From Fasciola hepatica (Eukaryota; Platyhelminthes; Trematoda; Plagiorchiida; Fasciolidae), in NCBI GenBank assembly GCA_948099385.1, contig CANUEZ040000024.1, positions 20,348,001-20,412,000 of the forward strand: a stretch of 64,000 nucleotides of DNA, given 5' to 3'. This document shows, in pieces, positions 10,539 to 20,329 of this stretch (its first letter is position 1; each line of letters begins with the position of its first letter). The translations under genes and the position numbers were made by a program. The notes under the pieces are model-generated. The model ran no database searches, was not told the DNA's origin, and saw only the letters and a program-made list of their open reading frames with translations.

Positions 10539-10730
10539 CTAGGCCTCAGGGTTATCAGCTCCTCCGTCTTCGCTTTCGAGTAGGTTAATACTGCGTATGT
10601 CACGAATGAGCACTCCGTTAGCTGTCTTCACCTTCACCGTTCTTATCATTTCGTCAGTGCTTTTGATGGTTTCCGTAACTACTCCCAAAGACCGAACGCG
10701 CTGAAATGTGCGCGTTCGTCGGCGATCATA
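10539..10730 (-). pseudogene. BEL integrase C-terminal tail, shifted frame
   Basis: Encodes a 60-residue tail (SLGVVTETIKSTDEMIRT, then GVLIRDIRSINLLE) typical of the end of BEL/Pao integrases, where an SH3-like DNA-binding tail and the motif for regulatory sequences in pol end. It is in a different frame from the main integrase; the break lies near 10705-10725, where the main frame runs into a TAG. The decayed BEL copy at 46950-47110 has the same tail (RDVRSVILL), confirming that it belongs to pol. Confidence 0.8.
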
Positions 10731-12232
10731 ACCACGTCCCCAACTTTGAATGGTCTTGTTTTGGCCAGCCACTTCTGTCGAGTCTGCAAAGCCGGTAGGT
10801 ACTCCCGTAGCCATCGCCTCCAGAAGACCTTGGCCAGATAGTTCGCTTGCTTCCACCCGTGGAGGTAGCTCCCACGAAGGTTTACCGGCCCTTGGAAACC
10901 CTCGTTCGACCTTAACGTCAATAAGTCGTTCGGGGTGAGCGCCAGGTGGGTGGGGTCGCCGTTCAATACTGGAACCAGGGGGCGGTTGTTCAGGATTCGC
11001 TCCACCTCAGTCATGACGGTGTTCAGCGTCTCGTCGTCGGGCGGCTGCTGCTCCATGATTGACAGCAATATCCGTCTGGCGGACCGGATCATGCGTTCCC
11101 ATATGCCGCCTCGGTGACTGGCCTGTGGGGGGTTGAAATGCCATCGTATGCCGTAGGCCACGGTTCGGTCCTGCAGTTCGTCCCTGTTTATGTTCTTGTG
11201 CCAACGCTGCAATTCCCGGTGAGCGCCCACAAAGTTCGACCCATTATCTGAGTATATATCGGCCGGTACGCCTCTTCGGTTGATAAATCTTTGCAAGGCC
11301 CGTAGAAACGAATCGGTCGTCATCGAACGTGCGACTTCTAGGTGTACCGCACGTGATTTCATGCACGTCATGATACATCCGTATCGCTTTTCTAATCTTT
11401 TCCCGCACTTGATCCACAAGGGCCCGAAATAGTCCAACCCGGTGTCACTGAACGGCCACCAGCCCGTAGTCACCCTGCATTCTGGTAGTGGGGCCATGAG
11501 TTGTTTGCCTGCTGTGGCATTGCGTCTCCTGCATTGCACACACCGTCGGATTACGCGTTTTACAGTCTCTCGTCCTCTCAACAACCAAAGACGCTCTCGG
11601 ATGACGCTCGTCACGTGACTTTCCCCGACATGTCCCTCCATGGCGTGGACGCGTTGAATCATTAGCTCTACTACAAGTTGTCTCGCAGGCAGCAGTATAG
11701 GATACTTTGTGTCGAAGTTCAGGTGGGCGTTGGTCAGCCTACCATCCACCCGCAGCAGTCCGTTGATGAGTTTGGGGTTTAAACGCTTCAGCTCGCCTCT
11801 TGGAGATGGCATGTCTTCATTGGTCGGCCCCACTTCTTCCGCCCTCTTGAGTTCTTGGGCGAAAGCCTCGCGTTGTATCATTCTGAAAATATCGTACTCT
11901 GCCGCTTGTAGCTCATCGGGACCTATCGGACCGACAGGTATCCGACCTGAGGGCCGTAGCCCTTTCATGACTAGTAAATTTCTCTTGAACCTGGTTAACC
12001 AAACTAGCGAACGAAGCGTCTTCATCCAGGAAGAAAACCTGACCAGTCGCGACAGAATGGATGTCGCTTCGACGACGTTGGTTGCTATCACTACGCCCTT
12101 GATCTCCAGTTCCAATTCCGTAGGGGGTTTTAATTCGAACACGGGCCAGTCCTGTTTGGGCAATTGCAGGAAGCTTGGCCCTCTCGTCCACTTGTCCAGT
12201 TGCCTGAAGTTGTTCGCACCTCGGGAGCACAT
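10679..12232 (-). pseudogene. BEL/Pao integrase with end of RNase H region (517 codons open)
   Basis: Integrase inserts the element cDNA into the genome. The first 90 residues connect RNase H to integrase. The zinc-binding HHCC domain is visible (H196 or H201, H206, C231, C234), followed by the catalytic core: Asp267 in TGLDYFGP, Asp329 in YSDNGSNF and Glu379 in GGIWERM, giving a complete D,D,E triad. The frame is open upstream to a TAG at 12398 and ends early at 10679 because of a frameshift that removes the last 60 residues. The core looks catalytically complete, so damage is limited to the ends. The order RT-RH-IN agrees with BEL/Pao. Confidence 0.92.
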
Positions 12233-12397
12233 CTCGGCCGGATTATCGCCAGACCTGACATGACTCCACTGGTGCGTGGCTGATTCATCGTGGATAATCG
12301 TGAGCCGGTTAGCAACGAAAGTACTAAACCGGCTCCGTACGTTGTTAATGTTGTAAAGTACTATCGTTGAATCCGTCCAGAAGCTGACCGACCAAAT
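12233..12397 (-). pseudogene. BEL RNase H end, in frame between two stops
   Basis: Joins the RT/RNase H frame to the integrase frame without a shift. It encodes FWTDSTIVLYNINN, an RNase H active-site segment with catalytic Asp, and HVRSGDNPAEMCSRG, the conserved link in BEL elements. Only the TAG at 12398-12400 separates it from the upstream frame. Confidence 0.85.
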
Positions 12398-13621
12398 CTA
12401 GAGATCAAAACATCTCTTCACAGCTTGCACTACCCTGACTGCCAACACGGCTGCGCTGAGTTCAAGGCGTGGGATTGAGACCCACTTCAGTGGGGCAACG
12501 CGGGCTTTGGCGAACAGGATCCTCGTGGTACATTGTCCATCTCCTGCGCACCATCGTCCGTACACCACAGCTCCATAACCGACTTCGGATGCATCGGAAA
12601 AAGCATGTAGTTCTCCAGTCCGTGTCGTATGGCCAGGAGTCAAACATCGTGGGATTCTTATGTCTCCTAATTTCTTCAAGGTGTTCAGAAATTCTTCACA
12701 GTCCAGCCGGTCCCCTCGGTCCAGTGACTGATCCCAATCAACTTTCTTACGGCACAGCCGCTGCAGCAAGATCTTTCCGAGTAGCAGCCATGGTGAGACG
12801 AAACCGAGCGGGTCGAACAAACTTGAGACGGCAGATAGTATGCCACGACGGGTTATTGGCAGCTCAGGAACGTTTAGCTCGAAAACAAAATCGTCCGTTT
12901 CCGCGTCCCATTGTATCCCTAAAGTGCGCTCGATAGGAAGTGGAGAGCCGTCCAAATCTCTTACCCTTTCGGCCTTTTCGTGATACGGGATGACCTTTAG
13001 CACTTCTGAAGCGTTCGACATCCATTTAGTTAGATGGAAGCCGCCCCCTTCCAGCAATCTCGTCAGACCCCTGAACTGCTCTAGAGCTGATTCCACATCA
13101 TCGAATGACCCAAGGTAGTCGTCGACGTAGAAGTTCCTGCTGACGCTTTCTACAACCGTCCGATGTACCAGATCGCCAAGTTTGTTCGCTGATTCTCGGA
13201 GGGCGTAGTTGGCACAAAATGGCGACGATATGGCTCCGAAGGGGTGGACGGTCATCCTATAATTCACCACTGCGTTGTCCCGGTCGCTCCCTTCCCACCA
13301 CAGGAAACGCAAAGCATCTCGTTCTCCTACCGGAATCTTCACCTGATGGAACATTCCCCTAATGTCAGCAGACAAAGCCACTTTACCCACTCTGAAACGG
13401 CACAGAACATCGATCAGTGGTGTGGTCCAGTCAGGCCCCTGTAGTAGGCGATCGTTTAACGACTTGCCCTGGAACTTGGCCGCACAGTCGAAAACCACGC
13501 GCAGTTTATTGGGTTTCTTGGGGTTGATAACCGGATGGTGAGGCAGATACCAGATACCCCTTTTGCTGTCGGTGTTAACAGGCACCTTTTCAACGTAACC
13601 GAGGGCCTCGTTTCGCTTCAT
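12398..13621 (-). pseudogene. BEL/Pao reverse transcriptase and RNase H (407 codons open)
   Basis: Copies the element RNA into DNA and degrades the RNA strand. RT motifs: RVVFDCAAKFQG (41), LSADIRGMFHQV with the first catalytic Asp at 86, HPFGAISSPF (126) and YVDD at 165-168, the catalytic pair in the form used by BEL/Pao. RNase H begins near residue 345 with HAFSDASEVGYGAVVY. The frame extends upstream without shift to a TGA at 13676-13678, which separates it from gag-protease, and ends at a TAG at 12398. Both stops may be single-base changes in a once continuous Gag-Pol. All visible RT catalytic residues are intact. Confidence 0.94.
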
Positions 13622-13675
13622 CAGATCCGCGTATCGTTCCCACAGATTCTGGTCTCGAATGAAGCGTTCTTTTAG

Positions 13676-15763
13676 TCATAGTAATCGTTGGAGAACATAA
13701 TTTCTGTTGTCAGTCCACGGGTCGACCGGTGTGCGCCATGGGAGGGGAACCTCGAACTGTTTTTTGAGGCCTCTAGAACCTTGCCGCACCGTTTGTAGAG
13801 CGAAGTGATCCTCTTGAGACAACGTCGATCTTTCGTCTCCAATGTCATGAAACTCCTTTTCATACAGCCGTTGCAGATGATACTCTATGCGGTCCGTTTC
13901 GGCGGATAAGTAATTCACGGAACCGCGTACACCTACTGGACCGTATAACATCCATCCCAGAGCCGTGCGTACGGCATAAGGTGTCTGGCGGTCGCCCACT
14001 CTTTGGTCAAGCACCCAATGCGCCTCTGACACATCGCATCCGATGAGGAGATCCACCTCATCATCTTCCCAGTCTACAACGGTTACATCCTGCAGGTGGG
14101 GCCACCGAGTCAAGATTGCGTTCACCGACCTTGGTGCTCGCATGGGGAGATCCGCTAACGTGAATGCCTCCGTTGGTTCAATTTCCTCGTTAGTGTCTAG
14201 AGAGATGAGTTGCAGCCTTAATCCACCGGCAGTCATTACCTGTGTTCCGCCCACCGTGCTCACTGCTAACGACGTCGCACCTTTAGCCAGTTGGTGTTTG
14301 TCGGCAAACCGCTCTTTCACTGGAGTAGTGTCGGATCCACTATCAACGAAAGCCAACGCCTTGACTATCCCAGTCGGAGTCACTACTCCCACGGCCACTA
14401 CGCCTAAACGTACCGGTTTACTGGCAGATTGTGAAGTTGAACAAATCACGCTGGGCTTGGCAATCGCCTCGGATATGGTTATTCTCGCCTGATGCAGCAG
14501 CCGATGGTGTCTGCCCATGCAGCCCTCGTAACCACATCGATTCCTTGTTCTACAGGCTGCTGCCCGGTGCGTGGTGTTGAGACAGATGAAACATGCTCCT
14601 GCCATCCTCGCCATTCCCCACCGTTCGTCTATTGTGGCGTTGCCGAACTTGGGGCATTCTGGTAGGCCATGGCTAGTACCACATGATCTGCAATTTGGTT
14701 TCGCCGTAGCATCTCGTGAAATGACGTGTGTGTTGGTCCAAGGCTGGTACTTTGGATGTTCCCGTACAGGGGTTTGGACTTGGCTAGTACCGGGCTTGTT
14801 TGCTCGGTTGCTGTCCCGGATGAGTCGGCCGAATCTGCTGTCAGCTATCTTCGTTTGCCTGTCTAAGTATTCAGTCAGGTCTTCGAAGTTGGCTTCTCTG
14901 TCGCCTCGGCTTATCCGTTCAGCTTCTTCCGCCCACCGACCCTGTAGTTCGGGAGAGAGGTGACGGACTATGCCTTCCAAAGTGTGCATGGCGTCTAGGT
15001 CAGCCCTGTAACCTAAATGGTCGAGGGCTATTGAGCAGTTCTGCATCTTGATCACCAGGTCGGCCATGGTGTAGACGTCGCCCTTGGTTCTCTTTGCCTC
15101 TGCCATCACGCCCTCTATTAGGTTACGGGCTACTTTGAAAGGTTGGCCAAACAAGTCCCTCAGAATCTTTCTTGCCCTTGTGTAGCCTTGTTCTGGATCG
15201 AGCATGGTGCACCCGTCGATAGCTTCTCGCGCTCGGCCTCGGCAGTAGTGAGTAAGGTAAAGAAGCCTTTGCCCAGGGTCGTTTACCTTGTTTTCAACGA
15301 ACGTCTCGAACTGTTTGACAAACTTGCAGTATTGCTCAGCTCGCCCGTCGAAAACCGTTAACTCCACTCCAGGCAGATCGATCGATGGTGGTTTGTATTC
15401 GGCGACCGGCGTGGGGTTCCCTACCTTATTGCACTCTAACCTATCGGAAGTGTCGAAGTCACTGGTCTCATGCTCTCGCTGTTTCTGTGTACACTTCTCT
15501 GCTTGCTGCGCCCGTAGTCTAGCCGATAGTAACTGTTGCTCTAGTTCTAGTATTCTCAGCTTATATAAATCGACATCCTTACGATCAATATTGCTTTCAA
15601 TAACACATGAGCTAGCACTGACAGGACTAGGAGATCTAGCATTAACTAAAGAATCATATGTACCCAAAACCTCCCCAAAGAGACTTGCCGTATTACTTCC
15701 TGTCCGGATTCGACTGCTTTTGATCCTTTTCTTGGCATTTTGCGTGATTTTTCCTCGTTCCAA
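13676..15763 (-). pseudogene. BEL/Pao Gag and aspartic protease (695 codons open)
   Basis: Structural Gag protein fused to the element's protease. Residues 60-95 form a likely coiled coil (YKLRILELEQQLLSARLRAQ). Residues 130-310 match the DUF1759-type Gag of BEL/Pao (VELTVFDGRAEQY, RARKILRDLFGQP). Zinc knuckles lie at 358-370 (CRSCGTSHGLPEC) and 391-404 (CFICLNTTHRAAAC). The protease active site is DSGSDTT at 474, and a later motif VDLLIGCDVSEAHW (near 560) is usual for the family. There is no ATG near the beginning: the frame opens at TTG only 17 bases after the LTR, and the first internal Met is at about residue 187. An out-of-frame ATG follows at about 15739. The start is therefore uncertain. 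Confidence 0.9.
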
Positions 15764-15780
15764 ATAGATCTATTGAGTAT

Positions 15781-16157
15781 TGTAACGAACGTTTGAGCAA
15801 TGCGTAGCCAAATTCGCAACGGATCCCGAAATCAGAAGACGATTATCCGTGATATTCTACGATACTAGATTATTAAAATAAACAATGACATAAGCAATAT
15901 ACAAACCTCAATAATACGATCACAAGGACTCAACAACGAGAAACCGAATAGCAGCGTGTGAGCAGACAGCACGTGCTTCACGCAGGTCTTGAACAAGGAT
16001 GTGCCAAAATAGCGCTCTGGGCGCGAACAAACAACACTTGGTCCAGAAAAACAACCAGTTCGTAAAGACAAGTCAATAGTGTATGGAAATGAGTGATGTT
16101 GGGAAAAACACTGAATCGCGAGGGAAGAAGGGGGATTTTCCACGACCGGCTGTTACA
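15781..16157 (-). repeat. 5' LTR of the BEL element
   Basis: 377 bp; on the minus strand it begins TGTAACA and ends GTTACA. It would carry the promoter, but no TATA box is obvious. Directly downstream there is no classical primer-binding site at the LTR edge; the first TGG lies at 15760-15762, overlapping the start of the gag frame. Confidence 0.95.
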
Positions 16158-16162
16158 CTGGT
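16158..16162. repeat. 5-bp target-site duplication of the BEL element (right)
   Basis: CTGGT directly after the LTR terminus CTGTTACA, identical to 9462-9466. Confidence 0.88.
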
Positions 16163-16930
16163 GTCTGGGGGGCAGGGAGGGATATACGGTAGCAACGGAG
16201 ATGGAGAGTTGGTGTGGCCCATGCGATCAGAGAGAGGGAAATACAGTGGAAGGGGATGCGAGACAGTGGAAGGGTGAGTGGCACTGGCAAGGCCCTGAAG
16301 TTCACTCCTACTCAAAGGGGTGATGGCATTAGACGGATCCGGATGGTGGCCCAGTTGGTTATCACCTGGAGGATCCGAGAGTACGCCATTCGCAGAAGCC
16401 GATTGAAAGTGGGGGGTAATGGGTGGGGTGATTAGTTGGGCAAGTGCAGACCTGGTAGGAGTTCCAGGTAGGCTTGTGAGGGGATTAGAGCGGCACTTAT
16501 GAGGCTAGAAACGAAGTGTCGCGGCTGAGCTAGAAGCTGGTGGGTAGTTGGTAGAGTCGTTAGAACGAGAGCGGCGGGTGACAACACTTGTCAACGGCTC
16601 GGAGGACGGATTGGAAGTAGTACGGCGGGGGCTGATGGTTGTACCGGGGTCTTGTCTTGGCTCATAGACTATGACGGGGGAGCGCAGCTTTAATACTGAG
16701 GTGGAGTGCCGCTTGGGGCTCGGGGAGCGAGAGCTACTGCTAGTAGAGGCTACTGGGGGAGATGGTAAAAAAGGGCTTTTGTGTGGAAGCGGAACCGGGG
16801 GCGGGGAGTTAGACATATCTAAGTCGACATTTTGCAGGCAGGCAGGGTGAGGCGCTGGGCTCGCCTTTGACTTCTTGATAGAGGGGCATTGGGTAACCTT
16901 CATGTCGGTTACAGTGGGGTCAGCCTGCAT
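16163..16930 (-). pseudogene. LINE family B ORF1, 5' portion (before the BEL insertion)
   Basis: An open minus-strand frame from 16930 to 16505 encodes about 141 residues rich in Pro and Ser (MSNSPPPVPLPHKSP, SSSSRSPSPKRHS), then loses frame before the BEL element. ORF1 of LINEs normally binds RNA and forms the RNP. Here no zinc knuckle, RRM or coiled coil is seen. The start lies only 13 bases inside the LINE boundary and an in-frame TAG sits at the junction, so the Met may be internal to a truncated ORF1 rather than the true start. Confidence 0.6.
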
Positions 16931-16943
16931 GGGCAGCTTCTAT

Positions 16944-17390
16944 GTGCCTGAGACCTGGAGAAAGTTTTGATGGTGACATGATTGTAACGTTACTCCGATT
17001 GTGATTTGCATGTAGCCAAATTACCGAACCCTTAGGTCAAAAAAGATTGATTTACAGATTCTATAGTTTTAGAAAAACAAAATATGCGCATGCAAATTAC
17101 ATACAAGCTCCATTGTTACTGCTACAACGTTTACAAACGGGAACCAGAGTGCAGCAGAGGTCACCGTCAGGTACGACCGTCACGGAAATTACAGGTCAAA
17201 TCTGAAGGAAACCGCGGCACACATGAGTGAAGTGTAAGCAAGTGTTCAAACGCATCATGGATTCATGCTGTTTGTTTGGAATCCAACAAGAATAAAACGA
17301 GTAGTCTAAACACTGGAGGCATGTGACGACGATTTAGAAGGGGTGCTACAAATGTACGTCAACATGATCACTTCTTCTCACAGATGGCAG
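16944..17390. repeat. 447-bp direct repeat, right copy (B), abutting the LINE 5' end
   Basis: Same length and orientation as 2886-3332, about 98.7 percent identical by hand count. It begins within three bases of the LINE's 5' end and is followed by unrelated sequence (GGATCTAGCCC). See copy A for interpretation. Confidence 0.88.
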
Positions 17391-18178
17391 TGGATCTAGC
17401 CCGTCCACCTCATTGAGGTGTTTCGCAAGTAAGGGGCGGAATTTCAGTGGATGCGGCACGCTGTATATTCTCTAGTCCTAAACAAAGATTGCCTGAGAGC
17501 GTGTGCATATAAAATGTCTTTTTGGAGCCTGCTTCTGGTGAGCTAGACGGATTCAACTTCAATTCAATAATACCAACGCAAATGACGTTAGCTAAATTTA
17601 CATTGATAATTAGTTGGGAGTTTGGTTTTGAAGTAAGTGAAAGCCCCATGAGTACGTCTAGCTGGTGCTTGGAAGGCCCTTCAGAAGACTTTCTGATGAC
17701 TACCCATAAAGAAATCTTCTATCCGGTTTCACTGTGTCACCAGTGAAGTCCCCTTAACTGAGTACAGCGAGGATACCCAAGTTGCCGGACAGGCACGGCT
17801 TTGTTCTCCATATATCATGGCACCGAAGCAGTGCAGATAAGAGAAAAACACGAAAAGCGAATCGAATCTGAGTTTGAGCAGAGAGCGAACCGAGCTACTA
17901 CGGTGGGCGAAAAACCGAGTTCCAAAAGCGATGCCAGCAAAAACCTCGCGAAAGTTGGCTCATTTAAAAGTACGCAACCGAAAAGGTTAGAGGCATAAAC
18001 CACTTAACAGAAGACACCATAAGGGAAATAAATCCAAACGGTGTCTGGAAATTTTGATTCCCTTAGAATGACGGAGGTCACCACATCAGCTCCGAGCTAG
18101 GAAGTGTGAAAGGGCAAAAGGTATTTTGACAAAAACGCGAGGCCGGAGCCTCCACAGTGGACAGATTTACTGAAACGT
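17391..18178. other. Sequence between the 447-bp repeat and the next LINE tail
   Basis: No recognisable gene. Short open frames on both strands lack motifs. This should be the original right flank of the LINE insertion site. Confidence 0.4.
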
Positions 18179-18243
18179 TAATAATAATAATAATGGTTTA
18201 TTTCGGAGGCGCCCGAAGCATGCCATGTGCTAACATGATCTTC
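18179..18243 (-). mobile_element. Orphan 3' tail of LINE family B
   Basis: (TAA)5 at 18179-18193 is followed by TGGTTTATTTCGGAGGCGCC and CGAAGCATGCCATGTGC, matching the 3' end at 3354-3390 with a few changes; similarity then fades near 18243. This is a strongly 5'-truncated insertion of the same family. It lies directly beside the end of the gypsy remnant. Confidence 0.8.
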
Positions 18244-19560
18244 AGACTGCTTATTTATTCGAAGACGCAGCCAGGCCAACCGGCTGCTGATTTGAACGTG
18301 TGACGACTACCTCATTCAGTGCCGTTACAGTACCGACTGGCTGCCGTCCTGAACTTGAGGCCAAGGCTCAACCATATATCTTAGTAGGCAAAGCGGATCG
18401 CATTGGCTGATGTGAAGGGGCAGTGCCTTCAACGGAAGGTGCGTGGTTACCAGCGCATCTGGTGTCAGTGGGCTACAAGCTACCATCGACTTTAGCGGCT
18501 TTGAGGCAATCGACGTTAAACGTATCGTAGCTACTACGCCAACGAACCCTAAAGGCATTATCCTAACGAAAAGTCCCGTGAAATGGACCTTCCTATGGAC
18601 GTCCTGATGGCATGCGCACCGAATAGACACGAATAAACACGTGCAAACTATTTTCCAGTTCACTCGGAAAGAAAACTTATAACCACTGCACCCGAGTTCA
18701 CTTTAAGGAGAGATTTCTGCGTGTAACTAGAAAAACGATAAATGTATGGCCTGAGGGCAAGGTGTCACGGCTCTTTAGCGTGAATAATTCCCGGGCAGTC
18801 TTAATATCGTGCCGTAGGTAAGTTCTGCCAAGGAGCTTTTGATATCTGCTTGCAAGCAAGCTCTGATGCTAAGCGGAACTAGCGGTGACATTCTGTATTA
18901 GTTGAGACTCTCGCATGCTTGAAGAGCCGCTTTCATTTGGCATCGGAAGGCTTGACTATAATATTTTGTGCCGGGTGGCATGCAGTTGTGCAAAAGCTCT
19001 CTGTACTCAGCGTATGAGCTAAAGAAAGGAACATATAGGATCCAAATTGTTGTCCTCGATCAGTGGTGATTTAAGAAGGGAAGCCATACAAAGCTATCCA
19101 TCGTCCTGATATGTCAGGCCACTGACCCGGCCGTGACCTCGTTAATCTACCTACGCACTGTACCTAACAGGCATACTCGTGTGGTGCTTCCAGTGGACCC
19201 GCAGTACCTATTTGAATGTAACGAAAATGTGCAACAGGGTTGGAGAAACTACTGATAGGCGAAGCCGCGTGCAGGTACGCATTAGGGCGCTGGCATTTTC
19301 AAAACTCGTTTTGCCCATGAACAAACATATTCATTAGTGGACGGCGGGGTGCAACGTGCAGCTTTTGATCGAAGACTGGCTGCCATGTCTGCAAGTGACA
19401 TTCCATATAGAGTATCTTACAAGAGACAACCATATGAAGAGAGTAAGTCTGGTCTGGGTAAGCCAGTAGAAGTGTGGCAGAATATAATACCGTAGTGGCA
19501 GTGGCTGAACGGCCTCCACGCACGACATATCCCAAGACTTTGCTGCAGGCATGTCAGGAA
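18244..19560 (-). pseudogene. Ty3/gypsy integrase remnant
   Basis: Minus-strand frames, broken by stops and shifts, match a Ty3/gypsy integrase. Around 19210-18950: a degenerate first catalytic segment (YIQIGTAGPLEAPHEYAC), then GRWIALYGFPS, ITTDRGQQFGS with the second catalytic Asp, and FCTTACHPAQN. The Glu region is lost. Around 18600-18250: FRVRWRSSYDTFNVDCLKAA, HAPSVEGTAPSHQPMRS and a final VVVTRS, typical of the C-terminal tail of animal gypsy polyproteins. The element ends near 18250. It is clearly non-functional. Confidence 0.75.
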
Positions 19561-19599
19561 TGTCTAAAGGGAGAGACTCAATAGCATGAGTGGAATACT

Positions 19600-20020
19600 C
19601 TACGACGCGCCTGCACCACAGCCCGGCTCAACTTTAGTGCTTGGTATTTTGGTTGTGAACTGGAAGATGTGGTCCAAATGTCTGACTTCTCGTGGGGGGT
19701 AACGGTCAGACGCACCACACAGAGCATGTATCGGAGGCTTATGATTGGCAGAGGACAAAAGCCGACCATGGACCGCGTGGCAGAAGCTTCGGATTGCTTC
19801 CTTTGTGGCCAGCACTTCCCGACCGAAAGCAGCATATTCGGTTTCCGTGGGAATGGGTACCGAAAAACTTCCCAAAGGTATCCAAAATCCCAGAAAAAAA
19901 CTGCTGCAGGGTTGCCCTGATGGGGAGGTTAGGTGCGTCCGCCGCTGCGTGCAGAGTGGTAGACGGAACTGGGCTGAAAAGGATTGTGGTTCGTGCTAAT
20001 TTTGCTATAATCCCCTAGCA
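19600..20020 (-). pseudogene. Ty3/gypsy RNase H remnant
   Basis: The minus strand encodes TETEYAAFGREVLATKEAIR, SANHKPPIHALCGASDRYPP and REVRHLDHIFQFTTKI, a close match to the RNase H domain of Ty3/gypsy polyproteins (usual TDHKPL reads SANHKPP, losing an acidic residue). Upstream, ADAPNLPIRATLQQ resembles the first RNase H segment with its Asp. This domain removes RNA during reverse transcription. Confidence 0.82.
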
Positions 20021-20329
20021 GGCTGCTCTTTGGGCCTCCCCAGGAGGCTACTTACGCGGATCGCCAAGAAGTGGGTCAGTTCATGGAAGCAAGCTTTTAG
20101 TGGCACTGGGTATAAGAAGACTATAGAAGCTGACCAGCCCCAAAAGTCCTCTCGGCATCTTGGTTGAGGACAGTGCGGCTAAATCTAGAATAGCAAGCAG
20201 CCCGTCCTCGTGAGGCGAAAAACTTTCCCGGCTAATCTTTAGCCCAAGAGCTAGAGTTCCGTTTTGCCGAGCTCACAATAATCGGGATTGAGCACTACTC
20301 GACGTTCGGACATAAGCTGAGATAGTAGA

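Larger units (their letters stand above)
9467..16157 (-). mobile_element. BEL/Pao LTR retrotransposon, nearly complete, nested in the LINE
   Basis: A 6691-bp minus-strand element bounded by two 377-bp LTRs and a 5-bp duplication (CTGGT). Order on the minus strand: 5' LTR (16157-15781), gag plus protease (15763-13676), RT and RNase H (13675 to about 12240), integrase (12232-10679 with the C-terminus shifted to 10539), noncoding 3' region, 3' LTR. The order Gag, PR, RT, RH, IN with a DUF1759-type Gag identifies BEL/Pao. LTR divergence of 4 in 377 indicates a fairly recent insertion. It interrupts ORF1 of the LINE, so it arrived after the LINE. No env gene is present. Confidence 0.95.
3333..16943 (-). 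mobile_element. Non-LTR retrotransposon (LINE family B, CR1/Jockey-like), carrying a nested BEL element
   Basis: Minus-strand LINE read from 16943 down to 3333. Order: a Pro/Ser-rich ORF1 segment (from 16930), split by the BEL insertion at 9467-16157; ORF2 with an APE-type endonuclease and RT (9081-5859); an unusually long 3' untranslated region (5858-3354); and a terminal TTA microsatellite. Removing the BEL element and one 5-bp duplication leaves about 6.9 kb. ORF1 begins inside a low-complexity Pro/Ser region with no counterpart of the N-terminal domain seen in the plus-strand copy near 23850-24050, so the element is probably 5'-truncated. It is flanked by the 447-bp direct repeats. ORF2 carries single stops and one frameshift, so the copy is inactive but much fresher than its relatives at 23541 and 31860. 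Confidence 0.88.

Noticed and set aside
11709..12263. 184-codon plus-strand frame across the BEL integrase
   Set aside because: Antisense to a clear integrase domain; no family features.
12469..12936. 155-codon plus-strand frame across the BEL RNase H
   Set aside because: Antisense shadow of RT/RNase H.
15288..15767. 159-codon plus-strand frame across gag
   Set aside because: Antisense shadow of the Gag coding sequence.
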